A stretch of DNA of 64,000 nt, taken from Chryseobacterium sp. OV279 (GTDB lineage: Bacteria; Bacteroidota; Bacteroidia; Flavobacteriales; Weeksellaceae). The notes beneath the pieces were generated by a model, which was not told where the DNA came from, did not search any database, and worked only from the letters and a program-made list of their open reading frames with translations. The stretch spans positions 682,001 to 746,000 of the forward strand of contig NZ_FQUD01000004.1 in NCBI RefSeq assembly GCF_900128945.1, written 5' to 3'. The translations under genes and the position numbers were made by a program. This document shows positions 1 to 8,910 of this stretch, piece after piece (the first letter of the stretch is position 1; each line of letters starts with the position of its first letter).

Positions 1-2082
1 ATGAGGAACGCAGATTATACGACCGATGAGTATTATATCAAGAAAAAAGATACGGCATCGGATTATTTCATGCGTGCCTCCAATATCAAGCTGATCAAGA
101 CTAAAAATAAATCACAGATCGTCACCGGACCTATCCAGATGTATATCGAAAAGGTTCCGACTCCTTTGATTTTGCCGTTTGCGATCCTTCCGTTTTCAGA
201 CAAGAGGGCTGCTGGTATCCTGATCCCGAGTTTCGGGGAAAGGGAGGATGTCGGGTTTTTCCTCAACGGGCTGGGGTATTATCAGCCGATAGGAGAACAT
301 TTTGACCTTAAGGTACTAGCCGATATTTATACCAAAGGAAGCTGGAATATACGGCCGCAGATGAATTATCTGAAAAAATACAGGTATTCAGGGACATTTA
401 CAGCAGACGTAGGAACCATGGTACGTGGAATCAAAGGACTTGATGATTATACCAAAAACAGTACGTACAGAATTGCTTGGACGCATACTCAGGATTCAAA
501 ATCCAATCCTTTCCTGACTTTCAGTGCTTCAGTAGATATCGTAAGTACGAAGTTTTACAATAATAACCTGAACAATAATTATATTTTCAACCAGAATGTC
601 CTGAACACCCAGCAGAATTCAGCGGTAACGATAACTAAAAGGTTTTTGAAACTGCCGATTACGATTACAGGATCTGCATCATACGCTCAAAACTTTGCCA
701 CCGGACTGGCAGATCTTCGTCTTCCTCAGATGAACGTAGCGATCAATCAGTTTTATCTGTTTAAATCTAAAACAGGGGTAAGACAGGGACTTCTTGAGAA
801 CATTACCGTGAATACAGGTTTCAACCTGACCAACTTTGCAAGCACCCAGGAAAACGAACTTTTTACAAAGGCGATGTGGGATAAAATGCAGACAGGACTT
901 AAAAATAATATTGCCTTAGGAACCAATACAACGGTAGCGAAATATTTCACATTCAGTTTAAGTGCTAATATAGACAACGCGTTAACGACCAAAACCCTTA
1001 AAAGATACTACGATCCTATAAAAACAGTTGATGTAGACGAAGTTCAGAAAAATATTTCAGGATATTCTACCTTCTCTACTTCTGCCAGTCTTCAGACGAC
1101 TCTTTATGGAATGCTGAAATTCAAAAAAGGAGCTGCCATAGAAGCGGTAAGACACATGATGACACCGAGTCTTAGCTTTACTTATTCACCGGACTTCTCA
1201 AGCCCCGGTTTCGGATATTATAAAAGCTATTATAATGCGGAAGGTGCTTTGACCCCTTATTCTATTTTTGATAAAGGAATTGTAGGAAGCCCGTCAAGTG
1301 GAGTAGTGGGAGCTTTAGGTTTCAATATCGGGAACAATATTGAAATGAAGGTGAAATCTAAGAGTGATTCTACAGGAGTGAAGAAAATTAAGATCTTCGA
1401 ATCTCTTAGCTTATCAGGGAATTATAACTTTGCCGCAAAAGATCACCCGTGGTCTGTATTCAGTATTAACGGACAGTCTTCTTTCTTTAATAATAAGTTA
1501 AACGTAAACACCAGTCTTTCACTGGATCCTTATAGAATTGATTTTGCTCCGGGTGCTACCCAGGGAATAAGAACGGAAGAGTTCGGTCACTTCAGTGTAC
1601 AGGGATTCAACGTACAGCTTTCTTATCCTTTGAGCAGCGAGATTTTCGGGGAGAAAACAGATTATGCTAAAAAGTATCCTGCAAAAGGGGAAGTGAGGAA
1701 TGAAAATTATTATTTTGATGATGATAATTATGCCCATTTCGATCAGGCCTGGACTTTGAATATCAATGCAAACTATGCCTATTCAAAGGGAACTTCCTTA
1801 CTTGGAACCAAAATTGCTTCTGTAGGTCTGGATGGTAGTATTAAGCTTACGCCTTACTGGAATATCAACGGAAGTACGCATTTTGACTTGGTGACGAAAG
1901 ATCTGGCGTATACCAGAATAGGATTCTCAAGAGACCAGCGAAGTTTTACGATCAACTTTAACTGGGTGCCTTTCGGACAGTATAAAGTATATGACTTCTT
2001 TATCGGTATCAAAGCCAATATCTTAAGTGATGCACTGAAGTACAAAGACAGAAGTTTTACACAGCCTAACGCACCTTTCTAA
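1..2082 (+). CDS. lptD: LptD-like outer-membrane LPS assembly protein, C-terminal part
   Basis: The reading frame is open from the first base of the window to the stop at 2080-2082, giving 693 residues. It is almost certainly the C-terminal part of a longer gene, because flavobacterial LptD-type proteins usually run to about 850-900 residues. The visible part has a short end of the periplasmic OstA-like region, then a long stretch of alternating beta strands rich in Tyr, Asn and Phe, as expected of an outer-membrane barrel. LptD works with LptE to put lipopolysaccharide into the outer leaflet. The ATG at base 1 is probably internal. It could be another large barrel protein, but the pattern around residues 50-100 (PLILPFAILP and the following SFGEREDVGFF) is typical of Bacteroidetes LptD. 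Confidence 0.8.
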   Translation: MRNADYTTDEYYIKKKDTASDYFMRASNIKLIKTKNKSQIVTGPIQMYIEKVPTPLILPFAILPFSDKRAAGILIPSFGEREDVGFFLNGLGYYQPIGEHFDLKVLADIYTKGSWNIRPQMNYLKKYRYSGTFTADVGTMVRGIKGLDDYTKNSTYRIAWTHTQDSKSNPFLTFSASVDIVSTKFYNNNLNNNYIFNQNVLNTQQNSAVTITKRFLKLPITITGSASYAQNFATGLADLRLPQMNVAINQFYLFKSKTGVRQGLLENITVNTGFNLTNFASTQENELFTKAMWDKMQTGLKNNIALGTNTTVAKYFTFSLSANIDNALTTKTLKRYYDPIKTVDVDEVQKNISGYSTFSTSASLQTTLYGMLKFKKGAAIEAVRHMMTPSLSFTYSPDFSSPGFGYYKSYYNAEGALTPYSIFDKGIVGSPSSGVVGALGFNIGNNIEMKVKSKSDSTGVKKIKIFESLSLSGNYNFAAKDHPWSVFSINGQSSFFNNKLNVNTSLSLDPYRIDFAPGATQGIRTEEFGHFSVQGFNVQLSYPLSSEIFGEKTDYAKKYPAKGEVRNENYYFDDDNYAHFDQAWTLNINANYAYSKGTSLLGTKIASVGLDGSIKLTPYWNINGSTHFDLVTKDLAYTRIGFSRDQRSFTINFNWVPFGQYKVYDFFIGIKANILSDALKYKDRSFTQPNAPF

Positions 2083-2089
2083 TATCAGA

Positions 2090-2120
2090 TTGACTATTGT
2101 AAATATAAATTTTATATTTG
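2090..2120 (+). promoter_or_regulatory. Bacteroidetes-type promoter upstream of ridA
   Basis: TTG at 2090-2092, a 20-base spacer, and TATATTTG at 2113-2120 match the flavobacterial -33/-7 consensus. It begins just after the lptD-like stop codon and leaves a leader of about 100 bases before ridA. Confidence 0.6.
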
Positions 2121-2224
2121 CAACCAAAATAAATTCAATGAAATCACAGTTAACGGAATCTGTTAACAAACGAATACCGTAAATAGTGATGGCATATGAC
2201 TTTTGAAAAAATAAATACCCATAT

Positions 2225-2605
2225 ATGAAACAAATAATCAACACAGTTAATGCACCTGCAGCAATCGGGCCTTATTCACAAGCTAATATGGCCAACGGAA
2301 TTTTATATATTTCCGGACAGATTCCTGTAGATCCTGCAACTGGTAAATTGGTAGAGGGAATTGAGAAGGAAACACATCAGGTAATGAAAAACCTTGAGGC
2401 GATCCTTACTGAAGCAGGAATGACCTTTAAAAACGTAGTAAAAGCCACCATCTTCCTTAAGAGCATGGATGATTTTGCTGTAATGAATGATATTTATGCT
2501 TCATATCTTGATGCAGACAGCTACCCGGCGCGTGAAACAGTACAGGTTTCTTGTCTGCCTAAGAATGTGGATATTGAAATTTCTATGATTGCACATCAGG
2601 ATTAA
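2225..2605 (+). CDS. ridA: RidA family reactive enamine/imine deaminase
   Basis: A 126-residue protein of the RidA/YjgF/UK114 family. Members hydrolyse reactive 2-aminoacrylate and related enamine or imine intermediates released by pyridoxal-phosphate enzymes, in the cytoplasm, as homotrimers. The usual family features are visible: GPYSQA near residue 15, SGQIPVDPATG near residue 30, and the conserved Arg103 in the YPARETVQV segment that binds the substrate carboxylate. The length is normal for the family. The next gene overlaps its stop codon by one base, so the two are probably translated together. Confidence 0.95.
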   Translation: MKQIINTVNAPAAIGPYSQANMANGILYISGQIPVDPATGKLVEGIEKETHQVMKNLEAILTEAGMTFKNVVKATIFLKSMDDFAVMNDIYASYLDADSYPARETVQVSCLPKNVDIEISMIAHQD

Positions 2606-3060
2606 TGAATTTTATTAGAAATACAGTTGCGGTTCTGGTAGGCCTTGGTATAGCGGGGCTTATTATCACTCTTGGTATAAGGGTTTTTCCGCAATGGATC
2701 ACTTTCGAAGCTTTTGCCCCTTTTGAGCACTGGCAGAGATTTCTTTTCAGCATGAAAAACGATAATGCATTTTTCGGATTCCTGCTGTTTATTTCCGGCC
2801 TGGGATCTACGATTGGAGGAGTGGCTACTGCTCTTATTGTGAAATATGCTAAGGTAGCTTATGCGATTCTTATCGGTTTCATTATGCTTTTCATTGCCAT
2901 GCTGGATGTTATTATATTTCCATACCATCCTACGTTTTATAAGATTTCTATTTTCCTCACGTTTTTCCCGTTCTCGTGGATAGGAGGAAAGATTGTAGAA
3001 GTCATTTATGAGCGGAACAAAAAGAAAAGGATTGCTGAGAAAATGAACAAAACCAAATAA
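2605..3060 (+). CDS. small integral membrane protein, function unknown
   Basis: A 151-residue hydrophobic protein with about four predicted membrane segments: residues 5-25, 50-72, 80-100 and 112-132. It ends in a short basic tail rich in Lys and Arg, probably cytoplasmic. I do not recognise a named family. Its ATG overlaps the ridA stop codon (TAATG), which fixes the start and implies coupled translation. A strong hairpin directly follows the stop codon, so ridA and this gene form a two-gene unit. Confidence 0.8.
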   Translation: MNFIRNTVAVLVGLGIAGLIITLGIRVFPQWITFEAFAPFEHWQRFLFSMKNDNAFFGFLLFISGLGSTIGGVATALIVKYAKVAYAILIGFIMLFIAMLDVIIFPYHPTFYKISIFLTFFPFSWIGGKIVEVIYERNKKKRIAEKMNKTK

Positions 3061-3091
3061 AAAAAACGCTGCAAAATCTGCAGCGTTTTTT
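3061..3091. terminator. bidirectional intrinsic terminator between convergent genes
   Basis: A perfect 13-base inverted repeat (3061-3073 and 3079-3091) with a 5-base loop, A-rich on the left and T-rich on the right. It can stop transcription from the ridA unit and from the HtrA-type protease gene on the other strand. Confidence 0.9.
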
Positions 3092-3122
3092 GTTGATGTG
3101 AAAAGACCGTTGTCTTTATGTA

Positions 3123-4649
3123 TTAAGGCATTTTGAACCCTTTGGTATAGATTCTTCCGTAGTCATCTACAAACTTCACCTGTACATTCCCCTGGTATTT
3201 ATCCAGTACCTTTTCTACATCTTTCTGTGAATTTACCGGCTTGCCATTGATCTCGATGATGATATAGTTATCTACAATTCCGATCTTAGCCATTTCGCTT
3301 CCTTCGCTTACGTTTTTAGCAACTACACCGCTGTTCAGTCCGTATTCTGTTTTGAATTTTTCAGTAAGCGGATCGAAGTCTGCACCTATTTTTTCAGTGA
3401 CACTCAGATCAGCTTTTGTTCTGGTCGTAGTTCCTCCTTTCTGGTCTTTAAGCGTTACCGTAGTTGTACTTTCTTTACCGTTTCTTGAGTAAGTTACCTG
3501 AACTTTATCTCCCGGACGTTTGCTTCCGATAGACATGGAAAGATCCGCGAAATCTGTAATATCATACGTATCAATTTTAGTGATGATATCTCCTTTTTTC
3601 AATCCTGCATCTTCAGCACCACTGTTATCTCCAAATCCTGTCACATAAACTCCTGAACCTACTTTAAGAGTAGTTTTAAACTGCTTGTTGTAAGCCGTTA
3701 CTTGCTGGTCACTGGAAAGGTCTAACGATGAAACGCCTAAGAATCCTCTCTGTACAATTCCGAATTTCTTAATATCCTCAACAATTTTTCTTGCTAAGTT
3801 AGCCGGAACTGCAAATCCGTATCCCTGATAGTAACCTGTAGTAGACTGAATCGCAGAGTTGATCCCGATAAGGTCACCATTAACGTTTACCAGCGCTCCT
3901 CCTGAGTTACCCGGGTTAATCGCGGCATCGGTCTGGATAAAGCTTTCAATTGGGTTTGTAGCCTTTCCCTGACCTCCTAAGATCCCGATTCCTCTTCCTT
4001 TAGCAGAAACAATACCTGCTGTTACTGTAGAGTTCAATCCCAGTGGATTTCCTACGGCAAGCACCCATTGTCCCACTTCAATATTGTCTGAATTGGCAAA
4101 ATTTAAATAAGGAAGTCCTTTTTCTTCGATCTTAAGTAAAGAAATATCTGTATTCGGGTCAGTGCCAACAAGCGTTGCGATATAAGACTTTTTGTTGCTC
4201 AAAACAACTTCCAGTTTATTCGCTCCTGCCACCACGTGGTTGTTCGAAATGATATATCCGTCTGGTGAAATGATCACCCCGGATCCCATTCCTGATGGCA
4301 TATTGTCAGGTGCCTGCTGCTTCTGTCTCTGCTGTCCTCTTCCTCCGAAAGGATCTCCGAAGAAGAAATCAAACAAATCTTGTTCTGAAGCCCTGCTCGT
4401 AGATCTGCTTTGGTAATTTTTAATAGTAACCACGGCCGGAACGGTCGTTTTTGATGCTTTTACAAAATCGTCACCCACAGTTGCTGTATTCATCCCTACG
4501 AATGATGCGTTAGGGGCCGCAGCGGTGAAGTAAGACTGGTCAGCATTATTGTTATGCTTACCGAAATATTGTAATGTCCCAACGGTAGTAGCTCCTGAGA
4601 CAACGCCCACTACTGCAAATGGTAATAGTTTTTTTAAAGTACTCTTCAT
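3123..4649 (-). CDS. HtrA/Deg-family periplasmic serine protease
   Basis: A 508-residue trypsin-like protease of the DegP/DegQ family, which degrades or refolds damaged proteins in the periplasm. An N-terminal membrane anchor or signal sequence covers about residues 8-28. The catalytic triad is visible as His138 (SNNHVV), Asp168 (NTDISLLK) and Ser249 (NPGNSGGAL). Two PDZ domains follow, at about residues 300-395 and 420-505; the second ends at the C-terminus. Residues 83-115 hold a Gln/Arg/Gly-rich loop like the LA loop of DegP. The length fits the family. It is transcribed alone, toward the shared terminator at 3061-3091. Confidence 0.95.
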   Translation of the reverse strand: MKSTLKKLLPFAVVGVVSGATTVGTLQYFGKHNNNADQSYFTAAAPNASFVGMNTATVGDDFVKASKTTVPAVVTIKNYQSRSTSRASEQDLFDFFFGDPFGGRGQQRQKQQAPDNMPSGMGSGVIISPDGYIISNNHVVAGANKLEVVLSNKKSYIATLVGTDPNTDISLLKIEEKGLPYLNFANSDNIEVGQWVLAVGNPLGLNSTVTAGIVSAKGRGIGILGGQGKATNPIESFIQTDAAINPGNSGGALVNVNGDLIGINSAIQSTTGYYQGYGFAVPANLARKIVEDIKKFGIVQRGFLGVSSLDLSSDQQVTAYNKQFKTTLKVGSGVYVTGFGDNSGAEDAGLKKGDIITKIDTYDITDFADLSMSIGSKRPGDKVQVTYSRNGKESTTTVTLKDQKGGTTTRTKADLSVTEKIGADFDPLTEKFKTEYGLNSGVVAKNVSEGSEMAKIGIVDNYIIIEINGKPVNSQKDVEKVLDKYQGNVQVKFVDDYGRIYTKGFKMP

Positions 4650-5038
4650 TGTATATCTTTCTTTTTTATTTATTGATTTTTTGTTTTATCGTAAACAAAT
4701 TTAATGTTAAATAAGTAAGCAATTAGCATGCTATGTTTCAATTTTAACTAAAATTTAACGGCTATTATATCATTTTATGCATTATGTCATAATTTGATCC
4801 CGTGTATTAACAAAACTTAAAAAAATATTAAAGGAAAAATGTGACATTTTGTAAACTTCAGAACAGTAAAAATGTCATGATTAAGATACGATAATTTATC
4901 TGAAAGTCCTTCATTCATCATGATCTGGCGACTCATTGCTTTGTACCTATTATCTATGACTGATGTCATAGCGGGATGATTCAATTGAAAAATCATTATA
5001 TTTGCAAAAATATTTTTCTCACTTAAAACGTTTATAGC
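4650..5038. other. divergent intergenic region between protease and trhO genes
   Basis: 389 bases without a convincing gene. On the minus strand, TAAATTTG (4696-4703) with TTG at 4720-4722 (16-base spacer, a little short) is a possible promoter for the HtrA gene. On the plus strand, TATATTTG at 4997-5004 is a likely -7 element for trhO, without a clear -33 match. The middle is very AT-rich with small inverted repeats and nothing else I can name. Confidence 0.5.
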
Positions 5039-6409
5039 ATGCAACTGTATAACACCTTAAGCGCAGAAGAAAGAGCTCAACTTATTGATGAAGCTGGTAA
5101 GGAACGTCTTACATTGTCTTTCTATGCGTATGCCAAAATTGAAGATCCCAAAAAATTTCGCGACGAATTATTTATAGCCTGGAACGCCCTTGATGCCCTT
5201 GGCCGTATTTACGTGGCCCATGAAGGAATTAATGCTCAGATGAGTGTTCCTGCGGATCAGTTTGAGGCTTTTCGCGATACACTGGAGGTTTACGACTTTA
5301 TGAAAGGCATCCGTTTAAATGTAGCGGTGGATCAGGATGATTATTCTTTTTTAAAGCTGACCATCAAAGTCAGACATAAAATCGTTGCCGATGGTTTGAA
5401 TGACGATTCTTTCGATGTAACCAATAAAGGAATTCACTTAAAGGCACAGGAATTTAATAATTTGCTTGAAGATCCCAATACGATTGTGGTTGATTTCAGA
5501 AATCACTACGAAAGTGAAGTAGGGCATTTCGAAGGAGCTATCACGCCTGACGTGGAAAATTTCAGAGAGAGTTTACCGATTATCAACGATCAGTTGCAGG
5601 ATTTTAAAGAAGATAAAAATCTATTGATGTACTGTACAGGTGGAATTCGTTGTGAGAAAGCCAGTGCTTATTTCAAACATCAGGGCTTCAAAAACGTTTA
5701 CCAACTGGAAGGCGGAATTATTGAATATACCCGACAGATCAAAGAAGAAGGGATAGAAAGTAAATTTATAGGAAAGAACTTTGTGTTTGATCATCGTTTA
5801 GGAGAGCGAATCACAGAAGATATTATTGCACAGTGTCACCAATGTGGAAAACCTTGTGACAACCATACCAACTGTTCCAATGATGCCTGTCATTTATTGT
5901 TTATTCAGTGTGATGATTGTAAAGAAGTGATGGAAAACTGTTGTTCTACAGAATGCCAGGACATCATCCATTTACCTTTGGCTGAACAGTTAGAATTAAG
6001 AAAAGGGTTAAAGGTCGGAAATAAAGTTTTCAGAAAAGGAAAATCTGATGCTTTGAAATTTAAAAATTCAGGAGATTTACCTGATAAACCTTTAGCAAAA
6101 GTAGAAACAAAAAATATCCGCCAGAAAATAGCCATCAAGAAAGTATTGGTTGGAAAGGCAGAACATTATTATACAAAATCGAAAATCGGACAGTTTTTAA
6201 TTGAAAACAAAGAGCTTTCAATTGGGGATAAAGTATTGATTTCAGGACCTACAACCGGTGAGGAGGAATTTACCATTACCGAAATTTATGTGGATGGAGG
6301 TCCTTGTGAGACGGCGAAAAAAGGAGATCAGATCACTTTTGAAATTCCGTTCAGAGTTCGTTTATCTGATAAATTATACAAAATTATACAGCCTGCTGAA
6401 AACGCATAA
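5039..6409 (+). CDS. trhO: tRNA uridine 5-oxyacetic-acid pathway hydroxylase TrhO with extra C-terminal domain
   Basis: A 456-residue rhodanese-related protein. TrhO (YceA) carries out oxygen-dependent hydroxylation of U34 in certain tRNAs to 5-hydroxyuridine. Residues 20-110 form the acylphosphatase-like N-terminal domain (VAHEGINAQMS). Residues 130-240 are the rhodanese domain with the Cys199/Cys205 loop (YCTGGIRCEKA). Residues 260-305 are a Cys-rich region with several CxxC pairs. About 150 residues more than the usual ~300-350 follow, and residues 345-456 look like the small beta-barrel at the C-terminus of U32 peptidases (VGDK..ISGPTT pattern, ending RVRLSDKLYK). The U32 protein TrhP makes the same nucleoside from prephenate, so the fusion is suggestive. 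The folate gene follows after 48 bases. Confidence 0.9.
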   Translation: MQLYNTLSAEERAQLIDEAGKERLTLSFYAYAKIEDPKKFRDELFIAWNALDALGRIYVAHEGINAQMSVPADQFEAFRDTLEVYDFMKGIRLNVAVDQDDYSFLKLTIKVRHKIVADGLNDDSFDVTNKGIHLKAQEFNNLLEDPNTIVVDFRNHYESEVGHFEGAITPDVENFRESLPIINDQLQDFKEDKNLLMYCTGGIRCEKASAYFKHQGFKNVYQLEGGIIEYTRQIKEEGIESKFIGKNFVFDHRLGERITEDIIAQCHQCGKPCDNHTNCSNDACHLLFIQCDDCKEVMENCCSTECQDIIHLPLAEQLELRKGLKVGNKVFRKGKSDALKFKNSGDLPDKPLAKVETKNIRQKIAIKKVLVGKAEHYYTKSKIGQFLIENKELSIGDKVLISGPTTGEEEFTITEIYVDGGPCETAKKGDQITFEIPFRVRLSDKLYKIIQPAENA

Positions 6410-6457
6410 TAGAGAAGAAAGCCTGTACTAATTAATTTCAGTAAAAATAATTGAGTC

Positions 6458-7033
6458 ATGCTAAAAGCTGAACTTAGAAAAAGATATATGCAGAAAAGAA
6501 GAGCCTTGTCAATTGATGAGGCTTTCCTGTTATCTCAGAAAATATTGGGTAATTTTCTTGATTATTTCAAGCCTGAAAAAGGGCAGAAGGTGCATGTATT
6601 CATACCAATCAAAAAGTTCAATGAACTCGATACTCGAATCTTTATTGATGCTTTTTTAGAGAAGGGTGTCCGGGTTTTCGTTCCTAAAGTGGTTGCAGAT
6701 GATCTGATCTCTGTGGAGATTACTGCAGACACGGTATTTGAAACCAGCAACTGGGGAATTTCCGAGCCTGTTTCCAATGAAGATTCCGGAGAACTTCATT
6801 TTGATTTTGTGATCACGCCTTTACTCTATTGTGATCATAAAGGAAATAGAGTAGGCTACGGAAAGGGCTTTTACGACGGATTTTTCCAAAGTATTTCTGC
6901 CGCATCCGAAAAAATTGGGGCTAATTATTTTGGCCCGAACGAATCTATTGACGATGTCTGGGAAAATGATATTCCTTTAGACTATTTGGTAACGCCTACC
7001 GAAGTGCTGTCCTTTTTCAACGGAGTAGAATAG
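6458..7033 (+). CDS. 5-formyltetrahydrofolate cyclo-ligase
   Basis: A 191-residue cytoplasmic enzyme that uses ATP to convert 5-formyltetrahydrofolate to 5,10-methenyltetrahydrofolate. It has the family's N-terminal basic region (LRKRYMQKRRAL) and the signature NRVGYGKGFYDGFF near residue 130, which forms the nucleotide and substrate site. The length is normal. It lies 48 bases after trhO in the same direction and is probably co-transcribed. Its last 52 bases are shared with the end of a convergent lipoprotein gene on the other strand. Confidence 0.93.
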   Translation: MLKAELRKRYMQKRRALSIDEAFLLSQKILGNFLDYFKPEKGQKVHVFIPIKKFNELDTRIFIDAFLEKGVRVFVPKVVADDLISVEITADTVFETSNWGISEPVSNEDSGELHFDFVITPLLYCDHKGNRVGYGKGFYDGFFQSISAASEKIGANYFGPNESIDDVWENDIPLDYLVTPTEVLSFFNGVE

Positions 7034-7563
7034 AAATCCAGAAAATAAAATTTAAATTCCTTTTTAATCATCGGGGTTGAAAGCAAAATATATTGGGCGT
7101 TCTTTTCAAAAGTTCCCAGAGATTTATTTTTTGCATCAAAGTATTCCAGATTGAATTTAGCATAATCCAGTGTGTCCTTTTTATAGAATTCTTTGTAGAC
7201 ATTCAGGCTGTTTACCTTTACAGATTTTACCTTCAGGCTGTCCAGTTCTTTTAAAAGTTTTTTAAACGTCAGAGAATCTGGTTTGTGAAAATAGCTTTCC
7301 ATCTGCGAAAAAATCACGGTATCTATTTCTGTATTTCTGTTGCCGGACAAATATAAAGTAGAAAGGTCAAGAAGTTCCTGTACTTTCTGCTTCGTAATGG
7401 AATTGATGGCCTGCATGCTGTCCATTTGTACCGCCGGATAGCTTTTTACATTGGTGCTGTTTCTCAGTTTATCCAGATCGCTTACTTCTGTCTTTTTATT
7501 ATTGCAGGAAACAAATGCTAAAAAAAGTACTGCGAAAATTAAAAACTTATTTATTCTCTTCAT
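6982..7563 (-). CDS. putative lipoprotein, function unknown
   Basis: A 193-residue protein with a clear lipoprotein signal: basic start (MKRINK), hydrophobic core and lipobox FVSCNN, with Cys at about residue 19. I chose the ATG at 7563, not the one four codons upstream, because it starts directly at the signal peptide. The rest is mixed charged sequence with no domain I recognise. The start lies 17 bases inside the end of the upstream 393-residue membrane protein gene, so the two are translationally linked. The 3' end runs 52 bases into the convergent folate enzyme gene. Confidence 0.75.
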   Translation of the reverse strand: MKRINKFLIFAVLFLAFVSCNNKKTEVSDLDKLRNSTNVKSYPAVQMDSMQAINSITKQKVQELLDLSTLYLSGNRNTEIDTVIFSQMESYFHKPDSLTFKKLLKELDSLKVKSVKVNSLNVYKEFYKKDTLDYAKFNLEYFDAKNKSLGTFEKNAQYILLSTPMIKKEFKFYFLDFYSTPLKKDSTSVGVTK

Positions 7564-8728
7564 CTGTGGATGCAATTTTAAATTTAATAGATACTATTTT
7601 TCCTTTACTGTCTTTCTTCATCTCTATGACATTAAGGTTTTTCAGAGATGTAGTAGGGGTTGTCACCAATGTGATGTATCTCTGTTTATCAAGTCGTTCT
7701 ATACCGTAGGTTTTGTTGTCGTACACCTGATAAATAACAGCGCTGTTGCTGATCAGGTTTTCCAGTTGGTTTCTTTTCTGTTTGATCAATGCCACCTGTT
7801 CTTCCGGGTTTCCACCTTTTACATCCTTAATGGAGAAATAATAGGCCGCCATCTTATAATCATCAGGTTTCAGCTCGATCATTTCCTCTTCTGGAGCGTT
7901 TTCAAGGTTTCGATTGACTTCCAGATACTCGTAGAACGGAGCGCTGATCTGCATTTTGATATTTTTATCCTTAGTAGAGTAATAAAAACATTCTCCGGGT
8001 TTGATTTTATAGAAAAGTGGAGATTCGTTTTCTTTAATCACTCTTATTTCTAGGGTATTGATCACGGAAACCCCACGGTCTTTGTCCGTAAAACAATATT
8101 TATAAGTTTTTGAAAATAAAGTGTCTTTGAAACCAAGAATTCCGGTAATGGTAACTAAAATAGAAGTAACAATAGCCCAGGCGTTCTTTTTAAAGAAATT
8201 TTTTCTCGCTGCAACGGGTTGTATTTCTACCTGAGGTATATTAGTTGTATTTTGTGTATTTGGTTGATTGTCAGTATTTGATTTTTGTAAATCGGTGTTT
8301 TGTTGTGGCCGAAATTCTATTTTTTTGGCTGAAATTTCAGTTTTTGGAATTTCCGGTGCCTCGGAAACTGTTTTTTCCAATTCGGCGATTTCTTCTTCTT
8401 CAAGATCTTCATTTTCCAAGAGCAATTCTCCTGCAAAAAGATGTTGCTTTTTAAAGTCGTACCATGACTCGTATCCAGCATATATACTCAATAAATTGAG
8501 CATATCAATTCTTGGTAATTTGGTAACCGGTGAAGTTTTGAAATAGGTGTAAAATGACTTTTCACTGATGTTGCCTTTGGCTTTTTTGCGAAGGTCTTCC
8601 TGGAAATATATAATATCTATCCCCTTCCATTTTGAAATATCATCATGGGAAGGGGTGGATCTTTTTAAATATTCGGTCTGAACGTCTTTTTTGAGCTGTT
8701 CAAAATGCAATAGATCTAAATCTGTCAA
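7547..8728 (-). CDS. single-span membrane protein with Bacteroidetes-type N-terminal domain
   Basis: A 393-residue protein of unknown function. Residues 1-95 are a soluble domain with the pattern ISEKSFYTYFKTSP followed by LLSIYAGYESWYDF, which I have seen at the start of various uncharacterised Bacteroidetes proteins. Residues 110-175 are an acidic then Gln/Asn/Thr-rich linker. One membrane span lies at about 185-205, and the C-terminal 190 residues would then be periplasmic. The topology suggests a protein linking the cytoplasm to the envelope, but this is inference. The downstream lipoprotein gene overlaps it, so the two may work together. Confidence 0.75.
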   Translation of the reverse strand: MTDLDLLHFEQLKKDVQTEYLKRSTPSHDDISKWKGIDIIYFQEDLRKKAKGNISEKSFYTYFKTSPVTKLPRIDMLNLLSIYAGYESWYDFKKQHLFAGELLLENEDLEEEEIAELEKTVSEAPEIPKTEISAKKIEFRPQQNTDLQKSNTDNQPNTQNTTNIPQVEIQPVAARKNFFKKNAWAIVTSILVTITGILGFKDTLFSKTYKYCFTDKDRGVSVINTLEIRVIKENESPLFYKIKPGECFYYSTKDKNIKMQISAPFYEYLEVNRNLENAPEEEMIELKPDDYKMAAYYFSIKDVKGGNPEEQVALIKQKRNQLENLISNSAVIYQVYDNKTYGIERLDKQRYITLVTTPTTSLKNLNVIEMKKDSKGKIVSIKFKIASTDEENK

Positions 8729-8787
8729 TTTTTATAAAATAATTAAATTGTTGATTATCAGTTTTATTTATTTGTAAAACTATTTTA

Positions 8788-8818
8788 CAAATGTATTACA
8801 ATTATTTTTCATAAACAA
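8788..8818 (-). promoter_or_regulatory. promoter for the 393-residue membrane protein and lipoprotein pair
   Basis: Read on the minus strand, TTG (8816-8818), a 20-base spacer and TACATTTG (8788-8795) match the flavobacterial consensus, about 60 bases before the start codon. Confidence 0.55.
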
Positions 8819-8833
8819 CTTTCTTATCTGATC

Positions 8834-8841
8834 TACCTTTG
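8834..8841 (+). promoter_or_regulatory. -7 element upstream of the Ala-rich lipoprotein
   Basis: TACCTTTG matches the TAnnTTTG consensus and lies 69 bases before the start codon. No clear -33 element stands at the usual distance. Confidence 0.4.
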
Positions 8842-8910
8842 TCTTGTTCAAATAACAGAACAGAAGAAAATTTATAAAAACAATATTAACAAAATTAAAT
8901 TTAATTTATT

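Noticed and set aside
7451..8053. Long plus-strand reading frame opposite the 393-residue membrane protein
   Set aside because: Composition (Phe/Val/Leu-rich without pattern) is that of an antisense shadow; the minus-strand gene has domain structure, a promoter and an overlapping partner.
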